Shown in pieces: positions 13,370-13,554 of a stretch of DNA of 13,554 bases; the first letter of the stretch is position 1; the number at the start of each line of letters is the position of its first letter. This stretch comes from JAQVHD01 sp035369485. GTDB taxonomy: Bacteria; Patescibacteriota; Minisyncoccia; UBA6257; JAAZHW01. A program made the translations under genes and the position numbers. The notes below the pieces were generated by a model. The model saw nothing but the letters and a program-made list of their open reading frames with translations, had not been told where the DNA came from and ran no database searches. The DNA is taken from positions 1 to 13,554 of the forward strand of contig DAOSMC010000012.1 of NCBI GenBank assembly GCA_035369485.1, in the 5' to 3' direction.

Positions 13370-13370
13370 T

Positions 13371-13442
13371 GCCTCGGTAGCTCAGTGGTAGAGCGAGTGC
13401 CTGAAGAGCACTGCGTCGGGGGTTCGATTCCCTCCCGAGGCA
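13371..13442 (+). tRNA. tRNA-Phe (GAA)
   Basis: The only complete member of the array, 72 nt: acceptor GCCTCGG/CCGAGGC with discriminator A, D-arm GCTC/GAGC with GG in the loop, anticodon arm AGTGC-CTGAAGA-GCACT, variable GCGTC, T-arm GGGGG/CCCTC with loop TTCGATT. CCA is not encoded. It begins 1 nt after the stop of the second nuclease gene and has no convincing promoter of its own, so maturation probably depends on processing from a longer RNA. It lies downstream of pheST, whose enzyme charges it. Confidence 0.96.
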
Positions 13443-13458
13443 CATTAATTAATTAATT

Positions 13459-13545
13459 GCCTCTTTAATAAAACAATAAAACGGCTTAGTGGTAGAGCGT
13501 CCCGAAGCATCGGGAGCGTCGGGGGTTCGATTCCCTCCCGAGGCA
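13459..13545 (+). pseudogene. Decayed tRNA-Phe-like copy with hairpin and intact 3' half
   Basis: GCCTC (13459-13463) follows a TTAATTAATT tract as in the other copies, then about 19 bp of AT-rich sequence interrupt the acceptor, and similarity resumes at 13483 (gg-cttagtggtagagcg) with a shortened D-arm. The anticodon position again has TCCCGA-AGCA-TCGGGA (13500-13515). From 13516 to the window end the sequence equals tRNA-Phe and its 3' flank, including the full T-arm and CCGAGGCA. No GIY-YIG gene follows inside the window. The 5' acceptor strand cannot pair fully and there is no valid anticodon loop, so it is unlikely to be functional. Confidence 0.8.
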
Positions 13546-13554
13546 CATTAATTA

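Larger units (their letters stand above)
12701..13370 (+). repeat. Tandem direct repeat of a 330-bp tRNA-like/GIY-YIG unit
   Basis: Units 12711-13040 and 13041-13370 read identically base for base by eye. TTTAATTAAT stands before the first unit (12701-12710), at the junction (13031-13040) and before the intact tRNA-Phe (13361-13370). The first 25 bp of each unit equal the first 25 bp of tRNA-Phe, so the repeat formally continues to 13395. Each unit holds a truncated tRNA-like sequence with a hairpin in the anticodon position and one complete GIY-YIG gene whose stop codon is formed by the boundary sequence. The absence of any divergence implies very recent duplication, active homogenisation, or an assembly artefact. 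Confidence 0.95.

Noticed and set aside
12711..13442. Group I intron with GIY-YIG homing endonuclease in tRNA-Phe
   Set aside because: The insertion breaks the T-loop rather than the anticodon loop, no intron core is recognisable, and the downstream tRNA is complete on its own, so splicing is neither needed nor supported.
12701..13554. CRISPR-like array
   Set aside because: The repeats are 330-bp coding units in direct tandem, not short repeats with unique spacers, and no cas gene is present.

Overview
The window looks like chromosomal DNA from a bacterium of the Candidate Phyla Radiation (Patescibacteria), probably Parcubacteria-like. This is inferred from low GC, very tight packing with gene overlaps, almost no Shine-Dalgarno sequences, and CPR-style domain trimming: a PheT without its EMAPII-like tRNA-binding domain, a MurE-like ligase without its N-terminal domain, and a stand-alone MetRS beta domain. 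Stops are TAA or TAG, plus one TGA (DUF721 gene), so the standard bacterial code fits.

Layout. 1-2191 (+): an AmmeMemoRadiSam cassette (3' end of the radical SAM enzyme, MEMO-like protein, AMMECR1 protein) followed by a small tRNA-binding protein. 2199-2538 (+): a self-contained unit of promoter, extremely acidic 68-aa protein and strong terminator. 2569-5064 (+): a class A penicillin-binding protein. 5065-7715 (-): a packed operon ruvA - murE-like - archease - DUF721, converging on the PBP gene. 7716-7925: a divergent intergenic region with two promoters and an almost perfect 46-bp palindrome. 7926-8533 (+): ribosomal protein S20 and an RNHCP zinc-ribbon protein. 8583-9211 (-): a small membrane protein and two CAT-anticodon tRNAs, one an atypical initiator. 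9321-12643 (+): tRNA-Asp, pheS, pheT, tRNA-Val. 12662-13554 (+): a tRNA-Phe locus invaded by a repeated tRNA-like/GIY-YIG unit.

The most striking region is 12701-13554. A 330-bp unit occurs twice in perfect tandem. Each unit begins with the first 25 nt of the tRNA-Phe gene, has the anticodon arm replaced by a GC-rich hairpin (TCCCGA-AGCA-TCGGGA), returns to tRNA-Phe sequence up to the T-loop, and then runs directly into a small GIY-YIG nuclease gene. Both units lie between a good promoter and the single intact tRNA-Phe(GAA). Downstream is a further hairpin-bearing tRNA pseudogene with an intact 3' half and no nuclease. This looks like a tRNA-mimicking mobile or selfish unit, or its debris. 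Two identical copies in a row could also be an assembly effect.

Functionally the window mixes cell-wall synthesis (PBP, MurE-like), recombination (RuvA), translation (S20, PheRS, MetRS beta, five intact tRNAs) and RNA maintenance (archease). tRNA-Phe lies downstream of the genes for its own synthetase. Predicted promoters are unusually uniform (TTGAA/TTGACT-like -35, mostly 16-nt spacer, TATAAT or TAAAAT), and at least two place the transcription start almost at the start codon. All functional calls rest on motif recognition by eye; no database search was run.
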